From NCBI RefSeq assembly GCF_004005495.1, contig NZ_RZYA01000029.1, positions 1 through 64,000 on the forward strand: a stretch of DNA of 64,000 nucleotides. Reading direction: 5' to 3'. The position numbers and the translations under genes were made by a program. Of this stretch, positions 16,584-25,408 are shown piece by piece. Source of the DNA: Streptomyces antnestii (GTDB taxonomy: Bacteria; Actinomycetota; Actinomycetes; Streptomycetales; Streptomycetaceae). The notes beneath the pieces are model-generated. The model searched no databases, was not told the DNA's origin, and saw only the letters and a program-made list of their open reading frames with translations. Within the stretch, counting starts at the first letter, position 1. Each line of letters opens with the position of its first letter.

Positions 16584-18325
16584 CGCCGCCTCCCTGGCGC
16601 CATCAGCTGTTCCACCTCGGGTTCCATCCGCTGGTGCAGCGGGGTGAGTTCGCCGCGCAGGAAGAGCCGGCGCATGGCCGCGCGCTCCACCTTGCCGCTC
16701 GTGGTCCGCCGGACCGTGCCGGGTCTGACGAGGACGACGCCGGCGGTCCGTACCTCGTACTCCTCGCTGATGCGCTGCTGTACGGCGGCCGCGAGTCCGG
16801 CGAGGTCGATGTCGTAGCGGCTGCCGGCACGCAGTTCCTGGATGATGACGATCCGTTCCCTGGTGCCGGGCAGCGCGAAGGCGGTGGCGGCGCCGAAGAG
16901 GCCGCTGACCTGCTGGACCGTGCGCTCCAGGTCCTGCGGGTAGAGGTTGCGGCCGGCGATCACGATCATGTCCTTGAGGCGGCCGGTGACATGGAGCAGG
17001 CCGTCCTGGACCGCGCCGAGGTCGCCGGTGCGCAGATAGCCGCTGCCGCCGCCGCTGATCCGGCAGCCGAACGCCGCGGCGGTCTCGGCGGGGCGGGCCC
17101 AGTAGCCGGGTCCGACGCTCTCGCCGCGGACCCAGATCTCGCCGATCACGCCGTCCGCCACCTCGGCGCAGGTGTCCGGGTCCACGATCCGTACGTCGAC
17201 GGAGGCGGGCGGGCCGCAGTGGGTGACGGTGCGGCCGGGGCCGACGGGGTCGGTGAGGCGGCCGCTCTCCAGGGCGGCGGCGTCCACGGCGCGCCCGGCC
17301 GCGGCGGGTGCCGTGCGGGTGCCGGAGACGATGAGGGTCGCCTCGGCCAGGCCGTAGCAGGGCGCGAGGGCGCCCGGGCGGAGCCCGGCCGGGGCGAACC
17401 GTTCGGCGAACGCGTCGAGCGTCGCGGCGTCTATCGGCTCGCCGCCGTCGACCGCGGTCTCCCAGCCGGACAGGTCGAGGCCCGCGAGCTGCGAGTCGTT
17501 GATCCGGCGCACGCACATCTCGTACGCGAAGTCGGGGGCGCCGCTGACGGTCACGCCGTACCGCGAGATCGTCTCCAGCCAGTTCGCCGGGCGCTTGACG
17601 AACGCCGTCGGGGTCAGCAGGACGGCGGTGCCGCCGAGCCACAGCGCGTGCAGCAACTGGCCGACGAGGCCCATGTCGTGGTGCAGCGGCAGCCAGCCGC
17701 CGAGCCGGGCGCCGGGGCGGGTGCCGAGGGCTTCCTGGATGGCGCGCTGGTTGGCGAGCAGGCTGCGGTGGGTGACGATCACGCCGCGCGGGTCACGGGT
17801 CGAGCCCGAGGTGTACTGGAGGTAGGCGACCGTGTCGGCGCCGGGGGCGAACGGCTCCCACGGCCCGGCGTCCGCGACCGCGGCGGCGCCGTCGGCGGGC
17901 AGACAGACGACCTCGCCGTGTCCGGTCCTCGCGAGCAGCTGGGAGACGTCCGCCGCCTCCGTCGTGGACGTCAGCACGCACGCGGCGGCGGCTTCCTTGA
18001 CGATGCCGGCGAAGCGGTCGTCGTGGTGGCCGCGCCCGCCGGTCGGGGCGACCGGCACCGCGATCGCTCCCGAGTAGAGGCAGGCCAGGAAGCTGGTGAC
18101 GAACAGGGCGCGGGAGCGGTGCGCGACGATCACCCGGTCCCCCGGGCCGACGTGCCGGGCGAGCGCGGCCGCCAAATTGCGTGCGGCGCGGTCGAGTTGG
18201 CCGTAGGTGATGGTCTCGGGCCGCAGTGCGCCCTCGTGCTCGGCGAGGAGGATCAAGGCCTCCCGGTCCGGCGTCTCGGCCGCCTGGGCCTGGATGTGCT
18301 CCGTAAAGGTCTGCTGACCGCTCAC
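16580..18325 (-). CDS. Fatty acyl-AMP ligase (FAAL-like, ACP-loading)
   Basis: 581 residues of the ANL superfamily. The P-loop is YTSGSTRDPRGV, the adenylate motif includes GYLRTGDLG, and the C-terminal Lys region is RTTSGKVERAAMRR. Overall layout (LPLHHDMGLVG, CYGLAEATL) matches FAALs that activate free carboxylic acids and load them on carrier proteins rather than CoA. GTG 18325 has a GGGAGGGGGAGG site. It heads the segment with the dehydrogenase, ACP-AT and phosphopantetheinyl transferase genes, consistent with building an unusual starter on the ACP domain at 13550-14800. Confidence 0.9.
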   Translation of the reverse strand: MSGQQTFTEHIQAQAAETPDREALILLAEHEGALRPETITYGQLDRAARNLAAALARHVGPGDRVIVAHRSRALFVTSFLACLYSGAIAVPVAPTGGRGHHDDRFAGIVKEAAAACVLTSTTEAADVSQLLARTGHGEVVCLPADGAAAVADAGPWEPFAPGADTVAYLQYTSGSTRDPRGVIVTHRSLLANQRAIQEALGTRPGARLGGWLPLHHDMGLVGQLLHALWLGGTAVLLTPTAFVKRPANWLETISRYGVTVSGAPDFAYEMCVRRINDSQLAGLDLSGWETAVDGGEPIDAATLDAFAERFAPAGLRPGALAPCYGLAEATLIVSGTRTAPAAAGRAVDAAALESGRLTDPVGPGRTVTHCGPPASVDVRIVDPDTCAEVADGVIGEIWVRGESVGPGYWARPAETAAAFGCRISGGGSGYLRTGDLGAVQDGLLHVTGRLKDMIVIAGRNLYPQDLERTVQQVSGLFGAATAFALPGTRERIVIIQELRAGSRYDIDLAGLAAAVQQRISEEYEVRTAGVVLVRPGTVRRTTSGKVERAAMRRLFLRGELTPLHQRMEPEVEQLMAPGRRR

Positions 18326-18452
18326 GCCTCCCCCTCCCCTGCCGTGGCGCCGTCCTCGGGGGACGGCCGACGGCCGGCTCTGCTGTCGGCGGGGCGGCGG
18401 TGTGTCCCGCTGGGACGTCCGCCTCGCCGGTGGATGTACGGCGAACTCGCGT

Positions 18453-18644
18453 TCACGGTGCGTTTCCCACGGCCTGCGGCGCGTGTCCGCCGCCCTTGAC
18501 GGTCCAGCCCGCGTACGCGGCCTTGGTCGCGTCGTCAGGCTCGCCCGCGCGCCGCACGAGGGCGAGCAGCACGGCGGTCACGGCCGCCAGCTCGGCCTCG
18601 TCGGGCCGGCCGCGGACCACAGTGATACGCATCTGGTTCACCAT
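18453..18644 (-). CDS. Acyl-CoA carboxylase epsilon subunit
   Basis: 63 residues (or 59 from the ATG at 18632). The pattern is that of small AccE/PccE subunits: an N-terminal VVRGRPDEAELAAVTAVLLAL segment, then a conserved single Trp near the C-terminus (YAGWTVKG). The epsilon subunit stabilises the alpha-beta carboxylase holoenzyme in actinomycetes. Its beta partner is at 5415-7004, about 11 kb away and outside this operon. A MITE-like element lies directly upstream. Confidence 0.85.
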   Translation of the reverse strand: MVNQMRITVVRGRPDEAELAAVTAVLLALVRRAGEPDDATKAAYAGWTVKGGGHAPQAVGNAP

Positions 18645-18729
18645 GAGGACAGCGTGCGCGCACCCGCTCGAAGCGGGCTCGTGCCCCGCACGCGCCGGAG
18701 CCGAGGACCTGTCGGCCCTCGGCTCCGGT

Positions 18730-18905
18730 AGGGCCTGTCGTCAAATTCCCGTCGTCCGCCCGAAGGGCGGGCCCGGCGGCGTCTGGTGCGTGCGATCGCA
18801 AGGCGCCGGAGCGCCCTAGTAGCGGAGCTACTCGGGCGTTTCGGCAACGCCGCGAGCGTGCGTGCCAGACGCCGCAGGGCAGGCGGGAATTTGACGACAG
18901 GCCCT
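18730..18905. mobile_element. MITE-like element with 22-base perfect terminal inverted repeats
   Basis: Left end 18730-18751 (AGGGCCTGTCGTCAAATTCC then CG) and right end 18884-18905 are perfect inverted repeats. The 176-base element has no coding capacity. Further inverted similarity inside (GCGGCGTCTGG near each end) would let the RNA fold into a long hairpin. It resembles short non-autonomous elements I recall as scattered through Streptomyces chromosomes. No clear target duplication is visible. It separates the ABM monooxygenase gene from the carboxylase epsilon gene within one minus-strand series. Confidence 0.8.
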
Positions 18906-18922
18906 GCGGAACAGCCGCCGGG

Positions 18923-19555
18923 TCAGGCGACCACTCTCTCGTACGCGATGTGCCGGGTCCGCAGCACTTCGACGTCGGCCATGCGGCGCAGCTGCTCGGC
19001 CTGGGCGCGGTGGCCCCGGTCGGCGAGCGCCCGCTCGCAGTCGGCGGTGTCCCGCCACCACTGGATGCCCGTGTACGTGTCGGGGCGCAGCGTCGAGCGC
19101 AGGAGGTCGCTGCCGCCGAAGCCGCCGAGCCGGGCGAAGTGCTCACCGGTCTCGGCGAACAGCTGCTCGAACGCGGACGAGGTGGCGCCGAAGGTCCTGG
19201 CCTGGGTCAGGACGACGTTCTGCGCTCCCACGACGGCGTTCTCCTTGAGCACCCGGCCCACGCTCACGGCCTGGTCCACCTCGGTGTTGACGAGCGGGCC
19301 GAGCTTCTTGACGTGGGCCTGGAAGGTGTCGTCGTGCACGGTGTCGAGGAAGCCCCGCATGGTCCGCCAGTGCCCGAGGTGGACGTAGACGTCAGGGCGT
19401 TCGACGAGCTGGACGGTGACCAGGAAGTCGAAGCCCTCGCGTCTGCGCAGGTACTGGGAGTGGTCCCGGAACTCGCGCTCGAACCCTTCGGCGTCGCCCT
19501 TGACCTCGAAGCGGTTGACCACCGTGATCGGTGTGTCCTGACTACGACTGTGCAC
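18923..19555 (-). CDS. Antibiotic biosynthesis monooxygenase (ABM) didomain protein
   Basis: 210 residues made of two tandem dimeric alpha-beta barrel (ABM) repeats. The first (~8-95) includes TPITVVNRFEVKGD and a YLRRREGF element. The second (~105-205) includes ENAVVGAQNVVLTQAR and a GIQWWRD element. These are cofactor-free anthrone-type oxygenases, such as TcmH or ActVA-ORF6, that oxidise an aromatic ring to a quinone; tandem ABM repeats also occur. GTG 19555 is preceded by GGAGGA and overlaps the aromatase stop by 14 bases. A ring-oxidation role is inferred from family and context. Confidence 0.8.
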   Translation of the reverse strand: MHSRSQDTPITVVNRFEVKGDAEGFEREFRDHSQYLRRREGFDFLVTVQLVERPDVYVHLGHWRTMRGFLDTVHDDTFQAHVKKLGPLVNTEVDQAVSVGRVLKENAVVGAQNVVLTQARTFGATSSAFEQLFAETGEHFARLGGFGGSDLLRSTLRPDTYTGIQWWRDTADCERALADRGHRAQAEQLRRMADVEVLRTRHIAYERVVA

Positions 19556-20531
19556 GCACTTCCTCCGCGAACTGCTTGGCATGACGCAACGTGGTGGAGC
19601 TGTTGGTCCCGAGCGCCTTGCGCACCAGGGCGCGGGCCTCGGCGAGGGTGGCCTCGGGGCCGAGGGCGGTGCGCACACCGCCCGGGTCAAGGGTCACGGT
19701 GTGCCACGAGGTGGCCCGTACCGTGCCGTCGCCCAGCGACTCGATGACCCAGCGCCCGGTGTGGCCGCTCATCGCGACCGGCACCCTGAGCTGCTTGTAG
19801 ACGATGACCTTGCGGTCCTCGAAGCAGACGCGGACGGACGTCGTGTTGTGCGTCGACCCGTCGGGGCTCGCGGTGTCCATGTCCATGTGCTGGATGCCGG
19901 CCTCGTCCTCGGTGAGGTCGAGGCGGGCCACGTGCGGCAGGCGCTCGGGCCACAGGTCGGCGCGGTCCAGGAAGGCGAAGACGTCGCCGGCCGCGCCGAA
20001 GACGGTCTCGGAGTCGCTGAAGGTGAAGTGGAGTTCCTCGCGCGCGTCGCCGAGTTCGGCGGTGTTCTTCAGGGCGAGGAGCTCGGCGCGGCTGTTCCCG
20101 TCGACGGCCTGCTCGATGAGTTCCTCGGCGGCCGGGTCGCCGTCGACGGCGCGGTAGTCGTGCAGCAGCGTGACCCGGGTGGTGCCGTCCTCCAGCTCCT
20201 GGATCCGCCACTCGCCGCCCATCTCGGCGACGGGGGCGGCCGTGACGACCTGGCGGAAGGTGATGCTGCGGGCCGCGGGGTCGAGGACGCGGCGCGAGGT
20301 CCAGGTGCGTACCTTGTCGCCGGCGACGGCCCAGATCCGCAGGAGCTGCTCGCCGCCCTCGGCGGGGGCCTCCTCGAGCACTTCGACGTGCACGGTGGGG
20401 CCGAACACCTGCGGCCACTCGGCGACATCGGCCACCAGGGCGTACACGGCGGCGGGCGGCGCGGCCACGGTGATGGAGTGCTCCGTGACGTGGAGTGCTG
20501 CGGTCTCGGTCGTGGTGGTGGTCGGCGCCAC
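19542..20531 (-). CDS. Aromatase/cyclase (SRPBCC didomain)
   Basis: 329 residues containing two START/Bet v1-like SRPBCC repeats (~15-165 and ~175-325). Each begins with a VTEHSITVAAPP- or FTFSDSETVFGA-like strand and ends in a long helix. Didomain ARO/CYCs of the ActVII/GrhT type cyclise and aromatise the first ring of C9-reduced polyketides, which agrees with the ketoreductase at 49349. GTG 20531 follows GAAGGGAA. It has its own candidate SARP site upstream and overlaps the ABM gene. Confidence 0.92.
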   Translation of the reverse strand: MAPTTTTTETAALHVTEHSITVAAPPAAVYALVADVAEWPQVFGPTVHVEVLEEAPAEGGEQLLRIWAVAGDKVRTWTSRRVLDPAARSITFRQVVTAAPVAEMGGEWRIQELEDGTTRVTLLHDYRAVDGDPAAEELIEQAVDGNSRAELLALKNTAELGDAREELHFTFSDSETVFGAAGDVFAFLDRADLWPERLPHVARLDLTEDEAGIQHMDMDTASPDGSTHNTTSVRVCFEDRKVIVYKQLRVPVAMSGHTGRWVIESLGDGTVRATSWHTVTLDPGGVRTALGPEATLAEARALVRKALGTNSSTTLRHAKQFAEEVRAQS

Positions 20532-20571
20532 GGCAATTCCCTTCGGACTGTCCGCTGCAGGGCGGATCACA

Positions 20572-20614
20572 AGGTTGGCATGAGGTGATCGAGCGGCACT
20601 TGAGAACCGGTGGA
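20572..20614 (-). promoter_or_regulatory. Candidate SARP operator for the aromatase/cyclase gene
   Basis: Minus-strand heptamers TCCACCG (20614-20608), TCAAGTG (20603-20597) and TCGATCA (20592-20586) are exactly 11 bases apart. An 8-base spacer (CCTCATGC) separates them from CAACCT (20577-20572), a possible -10 box. The predicted transcript starts about 35 bases before GTG 20531. Confidence 0.55.
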
Positions 20615-20647
20615 CCGGTCCCGGGTGCCGGGTGGCGATATGGGGCG

Positions 20648-21700
20648 TCAGGCCGCCGAAGCGGACAACTCCGTTGCCCAGTCGGGCCGTTCGAGGATGT
20701 CGAGGACCGCGCAGCCCCAGCTGTAGCCGGCGCCGACGCTGACCAGGACGACGCGGTCGCCGGGCTGCGCGCGTCCGGAGACGGTCAGGTGGTCGAGGCC
20801 GGCGAACTGGTCGCCCGCGCCGAGGTGTCCGACCGTGCGGCTGTAGTCCCACGTGGTGCGGGCGGGGTCGATGCCGAACGGCTTGTAGTAGATGGACGTC
20901 AGACGCCGCCGGCCGAAGTGCGGCAGCACCACCCAGTCGGCCTCGGCGAGTTCGGATCCCGCGTCGGCGAGCGCCTGTTTGATCACGGTCTGCTGGCCGT
21001 GGTGGGCCCGGGAGATCGCGAAGGACATTCCGGCGCGGCCGACGAAGGCGCGCTTGGCCGCCTCGAAGTCGACGGGGATGCGGTGGCCGAACGGCGCCGT
21101 GGTGAAGGGGTCGTCGCCGCGGTGCAGCGGTTCGAGCTCGGCGTCCGCGTGCAGGGCGAGCGACACGAGGCGGGCGTAGCCGCCGCGCCTGGACAGGACG
21201 AGCGAGGTGGCGCCGTCCGCGTAGGGCGTGCCGGGGTCGGTCTTCCAGCGGTCGATGCCGGGGGCGCAGAACCGGTCGGCGGTGGTGATGAGGGCGTCGC
21301 TGTGGCCGTGGCCCGCGGTGAGGTAGGCGCTCGCCAGGTCGAGGGCGGCGAGCCCGCCGTTGGACATCTGCCGGATCTCGACGGCCTGGCAGGTGTTGCC
21401 GAGCGTCTCCCGCTGGATGTACGAGGCGACCGGCCACAGGTCCTGGCCCTGGTGGTAGGTGTCGGCGTGCAGCAGGAGGTCCACGTCGCCGCCGTCGGTG
21501 TCGGCGCGGGCGAGCGCGGTCCGCGCGGCGGCGGCCGCCATCTCGGCGGCCGACTCGTCGGGTGAGAACGCCACCGACTCCATGCCGGTGGCCGCGGCGG
21601 TGCCCGGCGGGCAGTGCCCGGCGGCCACGGCGTCGGCGAGCGGGATGCGGGCGGGAAGCCGTGTGGAGGTCCCCCGTATGTAGACGTCTTCCAGACGCAC
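20648..21700 (-). CDS. KASIII-like starter-unit enzyme with Ser in place of Cys (DpsC-like)
   Basis: 350 residues of the FabH/KASIII thiolase fold. Where FabH has its nucleophilic Cys, this protein has Ser113 (RQMSNGG). The His region is LPHFGRRRL and the C-terminal GAGYSWG loop is kept. DpsC of the daunorubicin pathway carries a comparable Ser and acts as a starter-specific acyltransferase/KS; CerJ-type acyltransferases are another relative. A starter-unit selection role is therefore likely. GTG 21700 is preceded by GGAGAG. It lies between citramalate synthase (17-base gap) and the aromatase. Confidence 0.85.
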   Translation of the reverse strand: MRLEDVYIRGTSTRLPARIPLADAVAAGHCPPGTAAATGMESVAFSPDESAAEMAAAAARTALARADTDGGDVDLLLHADTYHQGQDLWPVASYIQRETLGNTCQAVEIRQMSNGGLAALDLASAYLTAGHGHSDALITTADRFCAPGIDRWKTDPGTPYADGATSLVLSRRGGYARLVSLALHADAELEPLHRGDDPFTTAPFGHRIPVDFEAAKRAFVGRAGMSFAISRAHHGQQTVIKQALADAGSELAEADWVVLPHFGRRRLTSIYYKPFGIDPARTTWDYSRTVGHLGAGDQFAGLDHLTVSGRAQPGDRVVLVSVGAGYSWGCAVLDILERPDWATELSASAA

Positions 21701-21717
21701 TGGCTCTCCAAGGAAGG

Positions 21718-23367
21718 TCAGGGGCGGAACGGTTCGAGCGGCTCGGTGGCGCCGACGGCCAGGGCGGGGCGGGCCGGGTCGTCGAGCAGGACGTAGTGGA
21801 CGGCGTCGAGGAGCGCGTGCCAGCTGGCCGCGGTCGTGTTGGCGTCGACGCCGACGGTGCCCCAGCGGCGGTTGCCGTCCTGGTAGGAGATGAGGACGCG
21901 GGCGGCGGCGCTGCTGCCGGTCTCGCCGCTGAGCACGCGGACGCGGTAGTCGACGAGCTGGAGCCGGGCGAGGGCCGGGAAGCAGGGGTCGAGGGCGGCG
22001 TGCAGGGCGGTGTCGAGGGCGTTGACCGGGCCGTTGCCGTGCCCGGTCGCGGTGATGGACCGGCCCAGGACGGACAGCCGTACGGTGGCCTCGGTGCGGA
22101 CCGCCTCGTCGTGCGGCCCGCCGGCCCCGCTGCCGCCGAAGACACTCACGGACCACGACTCGACCTCGAACGGCCGGGTTCTCGGGGCGCCGGTCAGTTC
22201 CTCGCGAAGCAGCAGCTCGAACGAGGCGTCGGCGGACTCGAAGCTGTAGCCGTTGCTCTCCAGTTCCTTCACGCGGGTCGCGGCGCGGGCCACCTCGTCG
22301 GAGCCCGCTTCCACGTCGTAGCCCAGCTCGCGTGCCTTGAGTTCGATCGAGGAGCGACCGCCCATGTCGGAGACGAGGGTGCGCATCGCGTTGCCGACGA
22401 GCTCCGGGCGGGTGTGCTGGTAGAGGTCGGGGTCGACGCGCAGGGCGGAGGCGTGCAGGCCGGCCTTGTGGGTGAAGGCCGACTCACCTATGTAGGGGGC
22501 GGCGGCGCTGCTGGGGAGTTCGGTCAGTTCGGCGATGGCCCGGCCGGTCGCGGCGAGGCCCGCGAGCCGTTCCAGGGGGACGACCTCACGGCCGCGCTTG
22601 AGGACGAGGTTGGCGATGACGGTGAACAGGTCGGCGTTCCCGCACCGTTCGCCGTAGCCGTGGGCGGTGCCCTGGGCCTGGACGGCGCCGGCGTCGATCG
22701 CCGCCATGGTGTTGGCGACGGCGCAGCCGGTGTCGTTGTGGCAGTGGATGCCGAGCTGTACGCCGGTCAGGGCGCGGGTCTCGGCGACGACGGCCGCGAC
22801 CTCGTCGGGCAGGGAGCCGCCGTTGGTGTCGCACAGGACGACGGTCTCCGCGCCGGCCTCGGCGGCGGTGCGGACGACGGCGAGCGCGTACTCGCGGTTG
22901 AGCTGGTAGCCGTCGAAGTAGTGCTCCGCGTCGACGAACACCCGCCGTCCGGCGTGCACGAGGTGGCGTACGGTGCCGCCGATCATGGAGAGGTTCTCGG
23001 CGAGGGTGGTGCGCAGCGCGTCGCGCACATGGCCGGTGTGGCTCTTCGCGACGAGGGTGATCACGGGGGTCTCGGCGGCGAGCAGGGCGCGGACCTGCGG
23101 GTCGACGGGGGCCGGGACGCCGGGCCTGCGGGTGGCTCCGAACGCGGCGAGGACGGCGTGCTTCAGGTCGAGTTCGGTGCGGGCCCGGCGGAAGAACTCG
23201 GTGTCCCTGGGTACGGCCCCGGGCCAGCCGCCCTCGATGAATCCGACGCCGAGTGTGTCGAGTTCACGTGCGACGGCGAGCTTGTCCTCGACCGTCAGCA
23301 CCATGCCTTCCTGCTGGGCGCCGTCGCGCAGGGTCGTGTCGTAGAGCTGGAAGCTCTGCTCGGCCAT
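21718..23367 (-). CDS. cimA: (R)-citramalate synthase
   Basis: 549 residues, DRE-TIM aldolase fold. The start motif LYDTTLRDGAQ, the HCHNDTG metal site and a C-terminal LeuA-like regulatory domain (~400-549) mark the CimA type of the isopropylmalate/citramalate synthase family, which condenses pyruvate with acetyl-CoA. Downstream steps shared with leucine biosynthesis yield 2-oxobutyrate, a precursor of isoleucine, 2-methylbutyryl-CoA and propionyl-CoA. Location in a PKS operon suggests dedicated starter supply. ATG 23367 is preceded by GGGAGGGG. A homocitrate-type substrate is the main alternative. Confidence 0.88.
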   Translation of the reverse strand: MAEQSFQLYDTTLRDGAQQEGMVLTVEDKLAVARELDTLGVGFIEGGWPGAVPRDTEFFRRARTELDLKHAVLAAFGATRRPGVPAPVDPQVRALLAAETPVITLVAKSHTGHVRDALRTTLAENLSMIGGTVRHLVHAGRRVFVDAEHYFDGYQLNREYALAVVRTAAEAGAETVVLCDTNGGSLPDEVAAVVAETRALTGVQLGIHCHNDTGCAVANTMAAIDAGAVQAQGTAHGYGERCGNADLFTVIANLVLKRGREVVPLERLAGLAATGRAIAELTELPSSAAAPYIGESAFTHKAGLHASALRVDPDLYQHTRPELVGNAMRTLVSDMGGRSSIELKARELGYDVEAGSDEVARAATRVKELESNGYSFESADASFELLLREELTGAPRTRPFEVESWSVSVFGGSGAGGPHDEAVRTEATVRLSVLGRSITATGHGNGPVNALDTALHAALDPCFPALARLQLVDYRVRVLSGETGSSAAARVLISYQDGNRRWGTVGVDANTTAASWHALLDAVHYVLLDDPARPALAVGATEPLEPFRP

Positions 23368-23425
23368 CGCCCCTCCCTTGTCCTGTGTGCGCCGGTGGTA
23401 CCGGCCTCCGGATGCTGACCCCACC

Positions 23426-23465
23426 GTCCGGCGGCGGCCCGGAGAACGCCTTGAGCGGTGATGGA
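23426..23465 (-). promoter_or_regulatory. Candidate SARP operator for the citramalate synthase operon
   Basis: Four minus-strand heptamers stand in perfect 11-base register: TCCATCA (23465-23459), TCAAGGC (23454-23448), TCCGGGC (23443-23437) and GCCGGAC (23432-23426). No convincing -10 box follows at the standard distance, so the promoter itself is unresolved. The site would serve the long minus-strand series from citramalate synthase towards the phosphopantetheinyl transferase. Confidence 0.5.
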
Positions 23466-23515
23466 CCGGACCCGGGCCGCGCCGTGAGCGGGGTGGTGCA
23501 TGCGGGGCGGGTGTG

Positions 23516-25312
23516 TCAGACCGCCGGGGCGGCCTCGGGCTCCTTGCCGTCCGTGCTTGCGGCGTCCTCGTCCTCAGGGGCCTCCAGGCGCATCTGCCGC
23601 GGGATCGCCAGCATCAGCAGGAAGGCCAGGCCGACGACGCCGGCGAAGACCCAGAGCGTGGTCTGCAGGCTGAGCGCGAACGACTTGCCCGTCGACTCCT
23701 TGGCGTACCCGGCCAGGACCGGGGCCGCCTTCTGGTTCCGGAGCTCCGGAGCGGTGCAGCTCGTGGGCACGACGCCCGGGTCCTTCTCGGCGACCCGGTC
23801 GACCGCGCAGGCCCGGTAGGCCGCGACGGTCGCGTCGGCCTGACCCGGGGTCAGCTGGGCGGTGGCGACGAGGTCCTTGCGCAGGTGCGCGGCCTGGTCG
23901 TCGATGGACGAGCCGGTGTTGCCCGCGAGCCCGGCGAAGAAGACCACGCTGACGAGGGCGCCGCCGATGGCGAAGCCCAGCTGGGCGTTGGTGTGGACGA
24001 TGCCGGACGCGGAGCCCGCGTCCTTCTGCGGCACCTCGGAGATGACGATCTGCGGCAGCGGAGCGGCGATCAGGCCGAAGCCGAGGCCCACCAGGAGCAT
24101 CGGCACGACGAGGTGCCAGGAGCTGATCTCGCTGCCGTAGTGGCCCGCGGCCCACAGGAAGCTCAGCGCACCGGCCACGGTGACGACTGCGCCGGCCTGG
24201 AGCACCTTGCGGCCGAACTTCGGGACCAGCGCGATCATCGCGGCCGAGGAGGTCAGGAAGGCGCCGATGCAGAACGAGAGGCTGGTGAGACCGGCGCGCA
24301 TCGGCGACCAGCCGAGACCGACCTGCATGTAGACGGTCCAGCCGATGTTGAACATGCCGATGCCGATGTAGAAGGCGAGGTTGACGCCGAGACCCGAGGT
24401 GAAGCTGCGGATGCGGAAGAGCGCCAGCTCCATCAGCGGCGAACCGTCGAGGGCCGTCTTGCGCTTCTGCCACAGGATGAACGCCGCGAGGACGGGGACC
24501 GAGGCCACCATCGACACGAAGCCCCACAGCGGCCAGCCCAGTTCGCGGCCCTGGAGCAGCGGGAAGATCAGCAGCAGCAGTCCGGCGGTGGCGAGGACGA
24601 CGCCGCGCACGTCGAGCTTCAGGGCGTGCGGCGCCTTGGACTCCCGCAGGACGCGCGGGGCGTAGATCAGGCCGAGGATGCCGACCGGGATGTTGATGAG
24701 GAAGATCAGCCGCCAGCCGAGACCGAAGAGGTCCCACTCGGCGAGAGGTCCGCCCGCGCCCATGCCGACGGCGGCGGCGATACCGGCCACACCGCCGTAC
24801 ATGGCGAAGGCGCCGGCGCGCTCCTTGGCGGAGAACGTGACGTGGATGATGGCCAGGATCTGCGGCACCATGATGCCGGCGAAGGCGCCCTGGATCATGC
24901 GGGAGGCCACGAGCTGCCAGGGCTCGTGGGCGGCGCCCGCTCCCAGCGAGGCCAACGTGAAGCCGGCGACACCGAGCAGGAACATCTTCTTGCGTCCGTA
25001 GATGTCGCCGAGGCGGCCACCGAGGATCAGGAGCAGCGCGAAGCTGAGCTGGTAACCGACCAGCACCCACTGGATGACGGAGTAGCCGCCGCCGATGCCC
25101 TTCTGGATGGCGGGCGACGCCACGTTGGCGATGGTGCCGTCCAGCATGTCCATGAAGGCGGCGACGAGCAGCACCAGCAGGGCCATCCAGCGCTTCGGGT
25201 CGGGCGCCGCCGCGTCGTTGTGTGTGTCCGCGGCGTCGTGCGTGCCCGCGGCCGATTCGTCCCGTGCTCCCTCCCTCTCCTTGGGCGGAGCCTGCTCGGA
25301 GGAAATAGCCAT
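23516..25312 (-). CDS. MFS drug exporter, DHA2 (14-TMS) family
   Basis: 598 residues with a cytosolic N-terminal tail of ~40 residues, then about 14 membrane segments. Signature A-type motif GGRLGDIYGRKK lies after helix 2, and DHA2 motif C-like glycine-rich segments follow. An extracytoplasmic loop near 490-560 is rich in charged residues. It should export the polyketide or a related metabolite by proton antiport. It lies 96 bases downstream of the racemase-like gene and is probably cotranscribed with it. ATG 25312 has GAGAGG upstream. Confidence 0.92.
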   Translation of the reverse strand: MAISSEQAPPKEREGARDESAAGTHDAADTHNDAAAPDPKRWMALLVLLVAAFMDMLDGTIANVASPAIQKGIGGGYSVIQWVLVGYQLSFALLLILGGRLGDIYGRKKMFLLGVAGFTLASLGAGAAHEPWQLVASRMIQGAFAGIMVPQILAIIHVTFSAKERAGAFAMYGGVAGIAAAVGMGAGGPLAEWDLFGLGWRLIFLINIPVGILGLIYAPRVLRESKAPHALKLDVRGVVLATAGLLLLIFPLLQGRELGWPLWGFVSMVASVPVLAAFILWQKRKTALDGSPLMELALFRIRSFTSGLGVNLAFYIGIGMFNIGWTVYMQVGLGWSPMRAGLTSLSFCIGAFLTSSAAMIALVPKFGRKVLQAGAVVTVAGALSFLWAAGHYGSEISSWHLVVPMLLVGLGFGLIAAPLPQIVISEVPQKDAGSASGIVHTNAQLGFAIGGALVSVVFFAGLAGNTGSSIDDQAAHLRKDLVATAQLTPGQADATVAAYRACAVDRVAEKDPGVVPTSCTAPELRNQKAAPVLAGYAKESTGKSFALSLQTTLWVFAGVVGLAFLLMLAIPRQMRLEAPEDEDAASTDGKEPEAAPAV

Positions 25313-25408
25313 GGTGTACCTCTCAGGATTGGGGGGGACCGGACAGTCCTCGGAAAACACCGCTTGGGCGGACGGCCTCGGACCATCAGGACGGCAGGAT
25401 GCCCGGCG

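Noticed and set aside
18730..18905. Insertion sequence with transposase
   Set aside because: No open frame in the 176 bases encodes a transposase; only the terminal repeats support mobility.
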